Assembly: GCA_002701295.1 (NCBI GenBank)
Contig: NZUJ01000087.1
Coordinates: 20,212 to 84,211 of the forward strand
Length of the DNA: 64,000 bases
From: Ponticaulis sp.
Lineage (GTDB): Bacteria; Pseudomonadota; Alphaproteobacteria; Caulobacterales; Hyphomonadaceae
Direction of reading: 5' to 3'
Shown: piece after piece, positions 43,982 to 52,574 of the stretch
How positions within the stretch are numbered: position 1 is the first letter of the stretch
Layout: each line of letters opens with the position of its first letter
The notes under the pieces: generated by a model
What the model was told of the DNA's origin: nothing
What the model saw: the letters and a program-made list of their open reading frames with translations, nothing else
Databases searched by the model: none
Program-made: the position numbers and the translations under genes

Positions 43982-44047
43982 TCCCTCGCCTGAAATCGAT
44001 CCACAGGATCGATTTCTAAACGGCTCGAGCCCCTAAGGGGTGAGGGA
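43982..44047. promoter_or_regulatory. branched hairpin between convergent genes
   Basis: Perfect 11-bp stem GAAATCGATCC/GGATCGATTTC with 3-nt loop (43992-44016), a second small stem CCCC/GGGG (44030-44040), and an outer stem TCCCTC/GAGGGA (43982-43987 with 44042-44047). The combination is a three-way junction. It could be a terminator without T-run, or a DNA palindrome protecting transcript ends. Confidence 0.55.
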
Positions 44048-44064
44048 CTTTTAGGCGAACAGGA

Positions 44065-45762
44065 TCAATTCTTTGTATCCAGAACGCGGCGGGCGATGAC
44101 CATGGCCTGGACCTCGCCTGCGCCCTCAAAGATGTTGAGGATACGGGCGTCCTGCAGGACGCGGCTGATCGGATATTCGAGCGCGAAGCCATTGCCGCCA
44201 TGGATCTGAACAGCGTTATCGGCCGCCGCCCAGGCGACGCGTGCGCCGAGGAGTTTCGCCATGCCGGCCTCGAGGTCACAGCGCTTGCCGGAGTCTTTCT
44301 GGCGGGCTGAGAAATAGGTGACCTGACGAAGACCAACGAGTTCAGCCGCCATCATGACGAGCTTGTTCGCTACACGCGGGAATTCGAAAATTGGTTTGCC
44401 AAACTGGACGCGATCAAGTGCGTATTTGAGGCCGAGTTCAAACGCGCATTGGGCGACACCAATGGCGCGGGCGGCTGTCTGAATGCGGGCGCCTTCAAAG
44501 GTTGCCATGAGGTGCCGGAAGCCCATGCCTTCGACTTCACCGAGAAGGTTGTCAGCAGGGACGGCGAATTCGTCAAAGCCGATTTCATATTCCTTCATGC
44601 CGCGATAGCCGAGGACTTCAATCTCGCCGCCCGTCATGCCATCGGCCGGGAAGGGATTGTCGTCATCGCCGCGCGGCTTTTCACACAGCATCATGGAGAG
44701 GCCGGAGAAATTATTGGTCGCTGGGTCTGTCCGTACAAGGACGGTCATCAGATCGGCACGAACAGGGTGGGTGATCCAGGTCTTGTTGCCGGTGATTTTA
44801 TAGGTGTCGCCATCTCTAACGGCTCGGGTTTTGAGCGAGCCAAGATCAGAGCCGGTGTTTGGCTCGGTGAAGACAGCAGTTGGCAGAATTTCACCTGAGG
44901 CGATGCCGGGCAGGAATTTTTCCTTCTGCGCGTCTGTGCCACCGATCAGGATCAGCTCGCCGGCGATTTCAGACCGGGTGCCAAGTGAGCCTGTGCCGAT
45001 ATAGGCGCGGGAGAGTTCTTCTGAAACAACGCACATGGAGGTTTTGCCCATGTCCAGCCCGCCATATTCCTCAGGAATGGTGAGACCAAACACGCCAAGC
45101 TCTGCCATATCCTGAACGACATCCATCGGAATGTAATCGTTCTGGAGGTGCCACTCATGAGCGTAAGGGACGATCCGGTCGTCGGAGAAACGACGGAACT
45201 GGTCGCGGATCATGGAGAGGGTTTCGTCCAGACCTGTTTCTTCAACCGTGGCGCGGCCGAGCGCGTCTGGAAGGTGTTTGGCGGCAGCGGCCATGCTGTC
45301 AGGCGTAATGCCGTCAGTGATGAGCGTTTTGACTGCGGCAGTCTGGTAGAGTGCTTCGGCTGCGTCATGCATACCAAGCTCGTGCGGACGGATGATTTCC
45401 CCCTGGTTCATCGGAATGCCGCCCGTGAGTTCAGAGAGATAACGGCTGAACAGGATTTGTGTCAGAAGGGCTTCGATTTCGCCAAACTTGCCCTCATCTG
45501 TGAGGCGTTGTGCCCAGGCGGCGGTTTCGCGCAGAGTTTCAGCATAGGTCGCGATCCAGCCGAAGCCATGAGCCGCATGCTGTTCGACATCCATCTTCTT
45601 GCGGTCGACCTTCCCGTCTGTGGAGACGCGTTCGCTCAGCGCTGTTTTCGCGCTTGCAACATACTTGTCGACCGCAGTCACGGCGTCGTCAATCAGAGGC
45701 AAAAGCCCTGCAATTACTGGTGCTGCTTCTGTTTTATCTGCCTGTTCGGTCGACAAACTCAT
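44065..45762 (-). CDS. mcd: acyl-CoA dehydrogenase, probably (2S)-methylsuccinyl-CoA dehydrogenase
   Basis: About 565 residues, longer than usual acyl-CoA dehydrogenases because of a ~170-residue N-terminal extension, as in Mcd of the ethylmalonyl-CoA pathway. The catalytic domain shows FTEPNTGSDLGSLKTRAV, FEGARIQTAARAIG, YALDRVQFGKPIFEFPRV and the C-terminal helix QIHGGNGFALEYPISR. The start at 45762 has GGAG, and the upstream ORF extension is not plausible. It would pass electrons to EtfAB (28.8-30.5 kb). The identification rests on architecture and context; another acyl-CoA substrate is possible. Confidence 0.7.
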   Translation of the reverse strand: MSLSTEQADKTEAAPVIAGLLPLIDDAVTAVDKYVASAKTALSERVSTDGKVDRKKMDVEQHAAHGFGWIATYAETLRETAAWAQRLTDEGKFGEIEALLTQILFSRYLSELTGGIPMNQGEIIRPHELGMHDAAEALYQTAAVKTLITDGITPDSMAAAAKHLPDALGRATVEETGLDETLSMIRDQFRRFSDDRIVPYAHEWHLQNDYIPMDVVQDMAELGVFGLTIPEEYGGLDMGKTSMCVVSEELSRAYIGTGSLGTRSEIAGELILIGGTDAQKEKFLPGIASGEILPTAVFTEPNTGSDLGSLKTRAVRDGDTYKITGNKTWITHPVRADLMTVLVRTDPATNNFSGLSMMLCEKPRGDDDNPFPADGMTGGEIEVLGYRGMKEYEIGFDEFAVPADNLLGEVEGMGFRHLMATFEGARIQTAARAIGVAQCAFELGLKYALDRVQFGKPIFEFPRVANKLVMMAAELVGLRQVTYFSARQKDSGKRCDLEAGMAKLLGARVAWAAADNAVQIHGGNGFALEYPISRVLQDARILNIFEGAGEVQAMVIARRVLDTKN

Positions 45763-45952
45763 CTCATACTCCGTTTCTTTTCCCCAAGGGCGCCGGGATT
45801 CTCTTTTCTGGAATGCTGCGGCGCAATGTAAGTCTGGTTGTAGTGCACCTGTCAGAAAACTCAAGAAATGAAGCGTGCTGACAGCGTGCGACTGATTGGC
45901 TTTGGGAACGGACTCCTGTTCGAGCGCGTAGATTAAGCATCAGGAGAGCAAT

Positions 45953-46498
45953 ATGTCATACATTGAAAAGCGTCTGTTCGAGGGCGAAGAGATCTGCCAT
46001 CGCGGCGAATTTCACTGGTTGCATAAGTGGGGCGCCTGGTTTGCGCTGATCACTTTGGGTGTGTTCCTGATCGGTATCTATATCTGGGCCAAGATGATGA
46101 TTAAGTTCGCCACGGTTGAATTCGTGGTGACGAACCGTCGTGTGATTTTCAAAAAGGGATTGTTGTCCGCCCGTATGTCCGAAATGGAGTTGGATGCCAT
46201 TGAAGGCGGGCACAGCTATCAGAGCTTTCTGGGGCGCATTTTTGGGTATGGCGATGTGCATTTCGCAGGTCGCGGTGATGGGACGCTTGACCTGCCAGTG
46301 ATGGCGCACGCAGGTGAGTTTATTGCACAAGCCGACAAGGCACGTGCGGCAGCTGAGGCGGCTCCGTTTGAAGACCTTTCCGAAGAATTGCATCATGATA
46401 TTCGTGAGCAAACTCAGATGGCCGCCCGGCTGGCAAGCCAACCAGCGGATCCTCCCGAAATTCATCCCCGCCGCGATATCAAACCGCAGTTTGGCTGA
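45953..46498 (+). CDS. bacterial PH domain membrane protein
   Basis: 181 residues: an N-terminal membrane helix pair (about 30-52) followed by a bPH2 domain with VEFVVTNRRVIFKKGLLSARMSEMELDAIEGGHSYQSFLGRIFGYGDVHFAGRGDG, the typical YdbT/YdbS-like pattern. The C-terminal 60 residues are polar. Function of these domains is uncertain. It was originally convergent with the Rieske gene before the insert at 46559-47553, as judged from the duplicated sequence that follows the stop by 12 bp. Confidence 0.8.
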   Translation: MSYIEKRLFEGEEICHRGEFHWLHKWGAWFALITLGVFLIGIYIWAKMMIKFATVEFVVTNRRVIFKKGLLSARMSEMELDAIEGGHSYQSFLGRIFGYGDVHFAGRGDGTLDLPVMAHAGEFIAQADKARAAAEAAPFEDLSEELHHDIREQTQMAARLASQPADPPEIHPRRDIKPQFG

Positions 46499-46510
46499 CC
46501 TGGCTGATCG

Positions 46511-46558
46511 TCAGCTCCGCCAGCGGAGGATGCGCGGCTCGATCGGGTTTTCGAAGTC
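46511..46558 (-). pseudogene. 48-bp duplicate of the Rieske oxygenase gene 3' end
   Basis: Exactly identical to 47554-47601. On the minus strand it encodes DFENPIEPRILRWRS and a stop, the last codons of the Rieske gene, and ends exactly at the stop codon. The sequence around the copy shows no further similarity to the gene. Confidence 0.85.
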
Positions 46559-46578
46559 GGCGTCGGCGTAGATGGCTG

Positions 46579-47445
46579 CTAATCCGTTCTTAGAGGCAGT
46601 TTGTAAAAAACAAACCGCTCGAATTCGCTGTTTAGGTCGCGTGCCTCAAACTCATCTGCGCATACTGGAAGGCCAGAGTCTCTGTGAAAAACATTCGTGA
46701 ATTCATGGAATTTAATCGACGTGCCTCCGTAGTGAAAGCGAAGGCGAGAGACAATGTAGTTTTCGTCGAGGAGTATAGTGCGATCGAAATAATACGAGGT
46801 TGGAATCTCTGCCCAGTGAGTAAATTCAACCACCGAGAGATCAAAAACTTTTCCAGTTTCGTTGAAAACTGTTTCAAGCTCACGATTGACGTCTTCAATG
46901 ACGCTCTGCCTGTAATTTTCTTTGTAGCCCCCCCCTTCGCTGTCGTCCTTATAATTCGTCCCTTCAAAGATTTCTTGCTCCACCGGGAAAAATTCCGATG
47001 AATCAGATAGGGATAGCCGAAGAAAGAATCTTTGAGCTGCATGGTAACAGAGATCGAGTTTTGTAAGGTTTCCTCCCCCACCTTCCCGAATGCTTCTATC
47101 AACGCAGGCGTTGGGCAGCTCCAAAAAGAAATAAGAGCGATCGCCGTCCTTAAAAAAATCGCTCATGACCCTAATGTTATCTGCCGTCAAATCGAGATAG
47201 TCGAATGATGCAGATCGATCAGAGACGTCTACTAGTTCGGCGAGGAAAATTCGCTCGATATTCTTCTCAAAGATCAGTTGTGGTTGAGGTTGCATATCTC
47301 GTTTCAGCAATACAATGAAGCCCTGGAAGTCACTGACTATGTATCGACAATGTAGCACCTCAATTGCAGGAGAAGCATCTGAGTTTGGCGACGTTACGCA
47401 GGCCGTGATTGAGATAAATGAACTCAATACTCTCATCAGTTTCAT
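46579..47445 (-). CDS. hypothetical lipoprotein on an insert
   Basis: 288 residues; short N-terminal signal with SITAC (Cys16) for lipid attachment. The mature region is rich in aromatic and acidic residues with four Cys, and no domain recognised. It is visibly more AT-rich than its neighbours and is bounded by a 48-bp direct repeat. A weak GAGGA site precedes the start. Likely recently acquired; its function is unknown. Confidence 0.6.
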   Translation of the reverse strand: MKLMRVLSSFISITACVTSPNSDASPAIEVLHCRYIVSDFQGFIVLLKRDMQPQPQLIFEKNIERIFLAELVDVSDRSASFDYLDLTADNIRVMSDFFKDGDRSYFFLELPNACVDRSIREGGGGNLTKLDLCYHAAQRFFLRLSLSDSSEFFPVEQEIFEGTNYKDDSEGGGYKENYRQSVIEDVNRELETVFNETGKVFDLSVVEFTHWAEIPTSYYFDRTILLDENYIVSRLRFHYGGTSIKFHEFTNVFHRDSGLPVCADEFEARDLNSEFERFVFYKLPLRTD

Positions 47446-47523
47446 GCGCCGGGTTCCTCATTTCTCTCAGGATACGGGCTGCAGGCCTACATTGAAATAA
47501 AAAATAGTTCGCCGGTGGTCCGC

Positions 47524-47549
47524 CGGTTCCCTGTCTTCGCAGGAATGAC
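47524..47549. repeat. palindromic intergenic repeat, REP-like
   Basis: Imperfect palindrome around GGTTCCCTGTCTTCGCAGGAATGACC, a form of the common proteobacterial dispersed palindrome (GTCATTCCTGCGAAG...). It sits at the right end of the inserted segment, next to the 48-bp repeat. Confidence 0.5.
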
Positions 47550-47553
47550 CATT

Positions 47554-48639
47554 TCAGCTCCGCCAGCGGAGGATGCGCGGCTCGATCGGGTTTTCGAAGT
47601 CAGTGCCGTCAGTTCGGGCCTTCACCCAGGCGCGTTTGAGGGTCTGATACCATTTCGCCTGTACATCGATGTCGTCGATCCACATCATGTTTTTCTGGTA
47701 TTTCATGCCTTCGTTCTGGAGGTTCACCATGTCGCCATCCTGATTGAGGAACATGCGGGCCGCCGGAATGAGAATGGGCTTCATCAGGCTGAGAAGCGGG
47801 GCTTTGCTCCAATAGGTGATCTGGGTGATGCGTGTCTTTTTGGGCTCAATCGGGGTGAGGCAGGTGAGGGTAAAGAGCCTCGCCTTGTCGTTCTCAACGA
47901 TTTCCCATCGGAAGCCGGGGATCTGGAAGGCAATCTCGGTTGAAACCTTGCCGCCAAAGAGCGCTTTATAAGCGAGGGAATTGCCAGAGGGCTGGTGGCG
48001 GGCAATCGCCCAGCCGCGCGTGCGGGGTTCGAACTGTTTCTCTTTGACGCGGAAGCCGGTGGAGGGCGGACGCCACCACCATTGGTTATGGACGAAAGGC
48101 ACGTGGGCCGGGTCCATCAGGCCAACTACGGCGTCATCCATATGGGCGTTGAAGATTTCAGAGACGACGAAGTTCGGCTTGTCTGGCAGTGGGCCAAAGT
48201 CGGGTAGAGAGACAATCGGGTCTTCAGTGCCGCGTGGGTTATCGCGCACATAGACGAACACCATGCCGGCAATTTCCTGGGTCGGATAGGTGCGAACTTT
48301 GACCTTTGATGGGTCGTAGGGATCACCCTCGACGAGGGAGGGCATATGTTTGCAGACACCATCCGTACCAAAGCGCCAGCCATGATAGGGGCACTGGACA
48401 GTGGGTTCGCCGTCAGTGTCGATTTGCTTGCCTGCAGACAACGGAACAAGACGGTGCGGGCAGATATCGCGCAGGGCAAAGGCCTCACCGTTTTTTGTCC
48501 GGCCGATCAGCACCGGCTGGCCGAGAATGATCTCGCGGCGTTGTTCGCCTGCCTTCAGGTCTTTCGATGTGGAGATGAAATACCAGCTATCGGTTAGCCA
48601 GCCTTCTTCTGTCTGTCCGCGGGTCTGGGCCTCTGCCAT
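47554..48639 (-). CDS. Rieske 2Fe-2S oxygenase (aromatic ring-hydroxylating / vanillate-demethylase type)
   Basis: 361 residues. N-terminal Rieske domain with CPH (Cys60, His62) and CPYHGW (Cys83, His86). The C-terminal catalytic part has a mononuclear iron region around NAHMDDAVVGLMDPAHVPFVH. Similar to oxygenase components such as VanA, so it would work with a separate reductase not found here. The gene overlaps nothing and ends at 47554, where its last 48 bp are duplicated at 46511-46558. It precedes the M20 peptidase's stop by 15 bp. Confidence 0.88.
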   Translation of the reverse strand: MAEAQTRGQTEEGWLTDSWYFISTSKDLKAGEQRREIILGQPVLIGRTKNGEAFALRDICPHRLVPLSAGKQIDTDGEPTVQCPYHGWRFGTDGVCKHMPSLVEGDPYDPSKVKVRTYPTQEIAGMVFVYVRDNPRGTEDPIVSLPDFGPLPDKPNFVVSEIFNAHMDDAVVGLMDPAHVPFVHNQWWWRPPSTGFRVKEKQFEPRTRGWAIARHQPSGNSLAYKALFGGKVSTEIAFQIPGFRWEIVENDKARLFTLTCLTPIEPKKTRITQITYWSKAPLLSLMKPILIPAARMFLNQDGDMVNLQNEGMKYQKNMMWIDDIDVQAKWYQTLKRAWVKARTDGTDFENPIEPRILRWRS

Positions 48640-48653
48640 ACCGTCACCTGTGT

Positions 48654-50138
48654 CTATTCGCTCGCCATGGCTTTCATGATTTGCGCATAGCCGTGCGCCA
48701 GACGGGTGAGATTGTCCACCGCGATCCGCTCATTCGTGCCATGCACGCCGCCAATATCTTCGACTGGTACCACGCTTGGCGCAAACCGGTAGACATTGTC
48801 TGCGATTTCTGTGGTCCAGCGCGCATCCGTCGCACCCAGAACAAGGCCGGGCGCAACCGGGGCGCCGTTTCCGGCCTCGCTGGCGACGGCCTGCAGGACG
48901 GCATAGGCGCGATTGTCAGTCGGGGAGACCGGTGAAGCGGGCGAGCCGATGCCGCCGGACTGGTCGATCTCTGCGCTCACGCCTTCAAGCTCTGAAATGA
49001 CATCGCGGACGTGTTCGAGCACGGTTTCTGGGGTGTCACTGGGGTGAATACGGAAATTGACGAGCGCGGTGGCTTGCTGTGGCAGCACGTTTTCCTTCAC
49101 CGAGCCCGCCATCATGGTGGGTGCTGTTGTGGTGCGGATCATGGCGTTGGCCTCACCGGAGGCATCGAACTGGGACTTCACCATGCCTTCAAACAGCCAG
49201 AGATTGGCGAAAGCCATTTTCTGCATGAGCGGCATATCATGCGCGGTTGCCGAGATCATTTGTGACATTGGCGGCTTGCTGAGGTTGGCAGGCATCTGGT
49301 TTTCATCGAGCGCAACAATGGCGCGGGCGAGCTGAACGCCAGCGGAGTCGCGGGGCGGCATGGAGGAGTGCCCGCCGCTGGCCGCTGAGGTCAGACGGAT
49401 GGTGGTGTAGCCTTTCTCGGCAACGCCGATAATGCCAACTGGTTTTCCGGTGAGGGGGAAGGGATCGACGATCATGAAGCCTTCATCGAGCACCATCTCC
49501 GGACGGACGCCACGTGATTTGAGGAGCGCGACGGCGGCTTGCGCGCCGCTGCCAGAGACTTCTTCATCATGACCGAAGAGCAGTATGATCGTGCGTTTGG
49601 GCTGGAAACCCGACTTCACCAGCGCGTTGGCGGCTACCATGAGGGTGATGAGCGAGGTTTTGTCATCCAGCGTGCCGCGGCCATAGAGATAACCGTTCTG
49701 GATCGCGCCGCTGAAGGGATGGGCGTCCCAGTCGCCCTCTGTGCCAATGTTCACGGGCACAACATCCTGATGCGCCATGAGGAGAATGGGCTGAAGGTCC
49801 GGATCGCTGCCCTGCCATGTGTAGAGGAGGGTGTAATTTGCCACGAGCTCTTTTTCTGCAGTCGCGTGAAATTCCGGATAGAGGCGCTCAAGAAGCGCGT
49901 GGAGGTCCAGCCAGGGGCCTTCCGTGCCGGGCCGAGGGTCGCCGGCGGCGAGTGTCTGCGTTCGGAGTTGGATCGCGTCGGTCAGCGCTGAGGCGATTTT
50001 TTCTGTCTCGAACTCCGGCACCTCCGGAAGGGCGACGAGCTGGGTGCCTCCCGCCTCGCCAAAGGTGAGCGTGCGGAAACCAATGACGCCGAGCAGGCCG
50101 ACCAAAATCAGAAACCCAATACCAATCAGACGCTTCAT
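48654..50138 (-). CDS. M20 family metallopeptidase, CPS1-like
   Basis: 494 residues; N-terminal hydrophobic anchor or signal (about 5-22). Zinc-peptidase motifs are clear: LLMAHQDVVPV (metal His, Asp), YGRGTLDDKTSL (bridging Asp), GHDEEVSGSGA (catalytic and metal Glu), and in the lid GGHSSMPPRDSA. The C-terminal metal His is in GVHGTNERI. The closest known relatives are carboxypeptidase S / PM20D1 proteins that cleave or form N-acyl amino acids. Probably exported, with unknown substrate. Confidence 0.9.
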   Translation of the reverse strand: MKRLIGIGFLILVGLLGVIGFRTLTFGEAGGTQLVALPEVPEFETEKIASALTDAIQLRTQTLAAGDPRPGTEGPWLDLHALLERLYPEFHATAEKELVANYTLLYTWQGSDPDLQPILLMAHQDVVPVNIGTEGDWDAHPFSGAIQNGYLYGRGTLDDKTSLITLMVAANALVKSGFQPKRTIILLFGHDEEVSGSGAQAAVALLKSRGVRPEMVLDEGFMIVDPFPLTGKPVGIIGVAEKGYTTIRLTSAASGGHSSMPPRDSAGVQLARAIVALDENQMPANLSKPPMSQMISATAHDMPLMQKMAFANLWLFEGMVKSQFDASGEANAMIRTTTAPTMMAGSVKENVLPQQATALVNFRIHPSDTPETVLEHVRDVISELEGVSAEIDQSGGIGSPASPVSPTDNRAYAVLQAVASEAGNGAPVAPGLVLGATDARWTTEIADNVYRFAPSVVPVEDIGGVHGTNERIAVDNLTRLAHGYAQIMKAMASE

Positions 50139-50273
50139 GGGGATACCTCCTCGTCAAAGGTCGTTCAGGTGCGACGTATTAGCAAGGGGCGGGGTATGGT
50201 TAGCAATTTATTAGCCATTCGGGCGCTTTCGTTCCCGCTAACATTAATGCATGAATCCGTGGGGGATGGGTGT

Positions 50274-50804
50274 ATGTCAAAGACCGTCAGTCGACCAGAT
50301 ATCAAAGTTCTGATTCTGGAAGATAATCACAATATGAAAGCTATTCTGGCCGCAGTGCTGGGGGCATTCGGTTTTCGGAAGCTGACAACAGCGACTTGTG
50401 TGGAAGAGGCCAAGCGCATCTTCAGCACAGAACTGTTCGATCTCGTGCTCTGCGACTATCGCGTCGCCGACGGTTGTGGGCTGGAGTTCGTCAGATGGCT
50501 GCGGCAACTGGATCGCAGACCGGAAGCTCTGATCCCTGTGATCATGATTTCAGCACACTCTCAACGTTCGCGAATTCTCGATGCAGTCAGTGCTGGCGTT
50601 GATGAGTTTCTGGTTAAACCTGTTCGGCCTGTCGATATTGCACGACGGATTGATGCCTGCGCCTTCAGACGACGAAATTTCATCCGTTCAGCCACATATT
50701 TCGGGCCAGACCGGCGCCGCCATGATATTGTGGGTTATAGCGGGCCTCGCCGGAGGGACACGGACAGCGTCACTGCCGATGACGGCGTTTTCGAGCTGGA
50801 ATGA
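50274..50804 (+). CDS. response regulator receiver protein with basic C-terminal tail
   Basis: 176 residues. A receiver domain with acidic ED at 16-17, phospho-acceptor Asp61 in CDYRVADG, Ser93 and Lys115 in LVKPV. The tail has two GP-RRR motifs (YFGPDRRRHD and YSGPRRRD), seen in other alphaproteobacterial single-domain regulators. No DNA-binding fold is evident. Start 50274 is chosen as it leads straight into the domain. No kinase neighbours; the orphan GAF kinase at 16.9 kb is a possible but unproved partner. Confidence 0.85.
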   Translation: MSKTVSRPDIKVLILEDNHNMKAILAAVLGAFGFRKLTTATCVEEAKRIFSTELFDLVLCDYRVADGCGLEFVRWLRQLDRRPEALIPVIMISAHSQRSRILDAVSAGVDEFLVKPVRPVDIARRIDACAFRRRNFIRSATYFGPDRRRHDIVGYSGPRRRDTDSVTADDGVFELE

Positions 50805-50957
50805 TCTGCCTGATTTCCGACATTTGTGCGAAATGCTTTGCCTTAAAATGTGTTCCAGCTGGACAGACGCGAATCTGTGCTTAGGCTGCCCTTCCAGCGA
50901 ATAAGGGGCATCGGGCGCAAAGAGCTTGCCTGATGTGGAAAGACTGAAGGGCACAAA

Positions 50958-52436
50958 ATGGACTCCTTTGTAAGTATTCTCGAGACCGTAAACGGGCTCG
51001 TGTGGGGATCGGCAGATTCGTTGATCGGGGCGATTGACTATCCGCCAGTGCTGTTACTGCTGCTTGGTACGGGTTTGTATCTGACAGTTCGGCTCGGCTT
51101 TATGCCAATTTTGAAGATTCCTTACGCTTTCGGGCAGCTTTTCAGCAAAGATCACAACAAGGATGAAGGCGATGTTTCGCCGTTTGGCGCACTGATGACC
51201 GCGCTGTCTTCGACAATCGGTACCGGTAATATTGCTGGTGTTGCGGTTGCGATCGCCATTGGTGGACCGGGTGCGGTGTTCTGGATGTGGATGACGGCGC
51301 TTGTCGGTATGGCGTCGAAATACTGCGAAGGTGTTCTGGCGGTGAAGTTCCGCGAAGTTGACGCTGCTGGCCGCCATGTGGGTGGTCCGATGTATTACAT
51401 CAAAAACGGCATGGGCGCGAAATGGGTCTGGCTGGGCGGTGTATTTGCCGTGTTTGGCATTCTTGCAGCCTGGGGTACGGGCGCGAGTATTCAGGCGAAC
51501 TCCATCGCCGATGCGATCAATGCGAATTACAGTCAGTATGGCATTGAGCCATGGATGACTGCATTGGTGCTGGCGATTGGCGCTGGGGCCGTCATCATCG
51601 GCGGCATCAAATCCATCGCTTCAGTGGCTGAAAAGCTCGTTCCGGCGATGGCGATCGGATATCTTCTGGCGGGCCTGATCGTTGTGGGCATGAACGCGCC
51701 GGAAATTCCGAATGCTTTCATGCGTATCGTGACAAACGCCTTCGGCTTTAAAGAAGCCTCCACGGGGATCACAATTGGTCTTCTGCTCATCGCTATGCAG
51801 AAAGGTGTCGCGCGCGGCATCTTCTCAAACGAAGCGGGACAGGGCTCTGCCCCTATCGCTCACGCGGCGGCCCGAAACAACGACCCAGTAAATCAGGGCA
51901 TCGTGGCTATGCTGGGCACATTCATCGATACGATTGTCGTCTGTTCGATCACGGCTTTCGTCATTCTGACAGCGGGCATTATTCCTGAGGCGTGTGAACC
52001 CTTTGTGCGGCCTGACCTGATTATGTTGCCAGAGGGCTGTGAAACAGGTGCGCCACTGACTGTGATGGCGTTTGAGAAAGCGCTCCCGGGCTTTGGTAGT
52101 CATATCGTGGCGGTTGGTCTTGCCGTGTTTGGTTTCACCACCATCCTCGGCTGGAGTTATTACGGCGAGCGGTGTTGTGAATACCTCTTCGGTGAGAAAA
52201 GCATTATGATCTTCAAGATCTCATGGGTTCTCGTCGTATTTGGTGGCGCAATGGTTCTCATGCTCGAAGAAGGTGGCGCGGTTACCGACGTGGTAAGCCT
52301 GTTCTGGTTGGTGGCGGATACGCTGACCGGCCTTATGGCGGCGCCAAACCTGATCGCGCTTCTGGTTCTGTCACCACTCGTGGCGGCGATGACCAAGGCC
52401 TATTTCGACAAGGAAAAAGCCAAAAAGGCGGAGTAG
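50958..52436 (+). CDS. alanine/glycine:cation symporter (AGCS family)
   Basis: 492 residues with about eleven helices. Signature GTGNIAGVAVAIAIGGPGAVFWMWMTALVGMASKYCEGVLAVKFR and SNEAGQGSAPIAHAAARNNDP identify the sodium:amino-acid symporter (AlsT/DagA type). It imports alanine or glycine with Na+, in the inner membrane. Followed by a strong terminator. Confidence 0.95.
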   Translation: MDSFVSILETVNGLVWGSADSLIGAIDYPPVLLLLLGTGLYLTVRLGFMPILKIPYAFGQLFSKDHNKDEGDVSPFGALMTALSSTIGTGNIAGVAVAIAIGGPGAVFWMWMTALVGMASKYCEGVLAVKFREVDAAGRHVGGPMYYIKNGMGAKWVWLGGVFAVFGILAAWGTGASIQANSIADAINANYSQYGIEPWMTALVLAIGAGAVIIGGIKSIASVAEKLVPAMAIGYLLAGLIVVGMNAPEIPNAFMRIVTNAFGFKEASTGITIGLLLIAMQKGVARGIFSNEAGQGSAPIAHAAARNNDPVNQGIVAMLGTFIDTIVVCSITAFVILTAGIIPEACEPFVRPDLIMLPEGCETGAPLTVMAFEKALPGFGSHIVAVGLAVFGFTTILGWSYYGERCCEYLFGEKSIMIFKISWVLVVFGGAMVLMLEEGGAVTDVVSLFWLVADTLTGLMAAPNLIALLVLSPLVAAMTKAYFDKEKAKKAE

Positions 52437-52460
52437 TATCTGCCTAATGGATTACCGAGA

Positions 52461-52489
52461 AAGCCCCGGGTGGATGCCCGGGGTTTTTT
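52461..52489 (+). terminator. intrinsic terminator of the AGCS gene
   Basis: Stem CCCCGGG/CCCGGGG with extra A-T pairs, 6-nt loop, then six T residues after the stem. Confidence 0.95.
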
Positions 52490-52574
52490 CTTTGGATAGA
52501 GCCGGATTTTCGGGAACGCAAGTCGTGAAAAGCCGTTGTGTTTTCGGGGAAATTAAAAGTTCGGGAGACCTGAT

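Noticed and set aside
16941..50804. GAF histidine kinase and the receiver protein at 50.3 kb as one two-component pair
   Set aside because: They are 32 kb apart and no sequence evidence links them.
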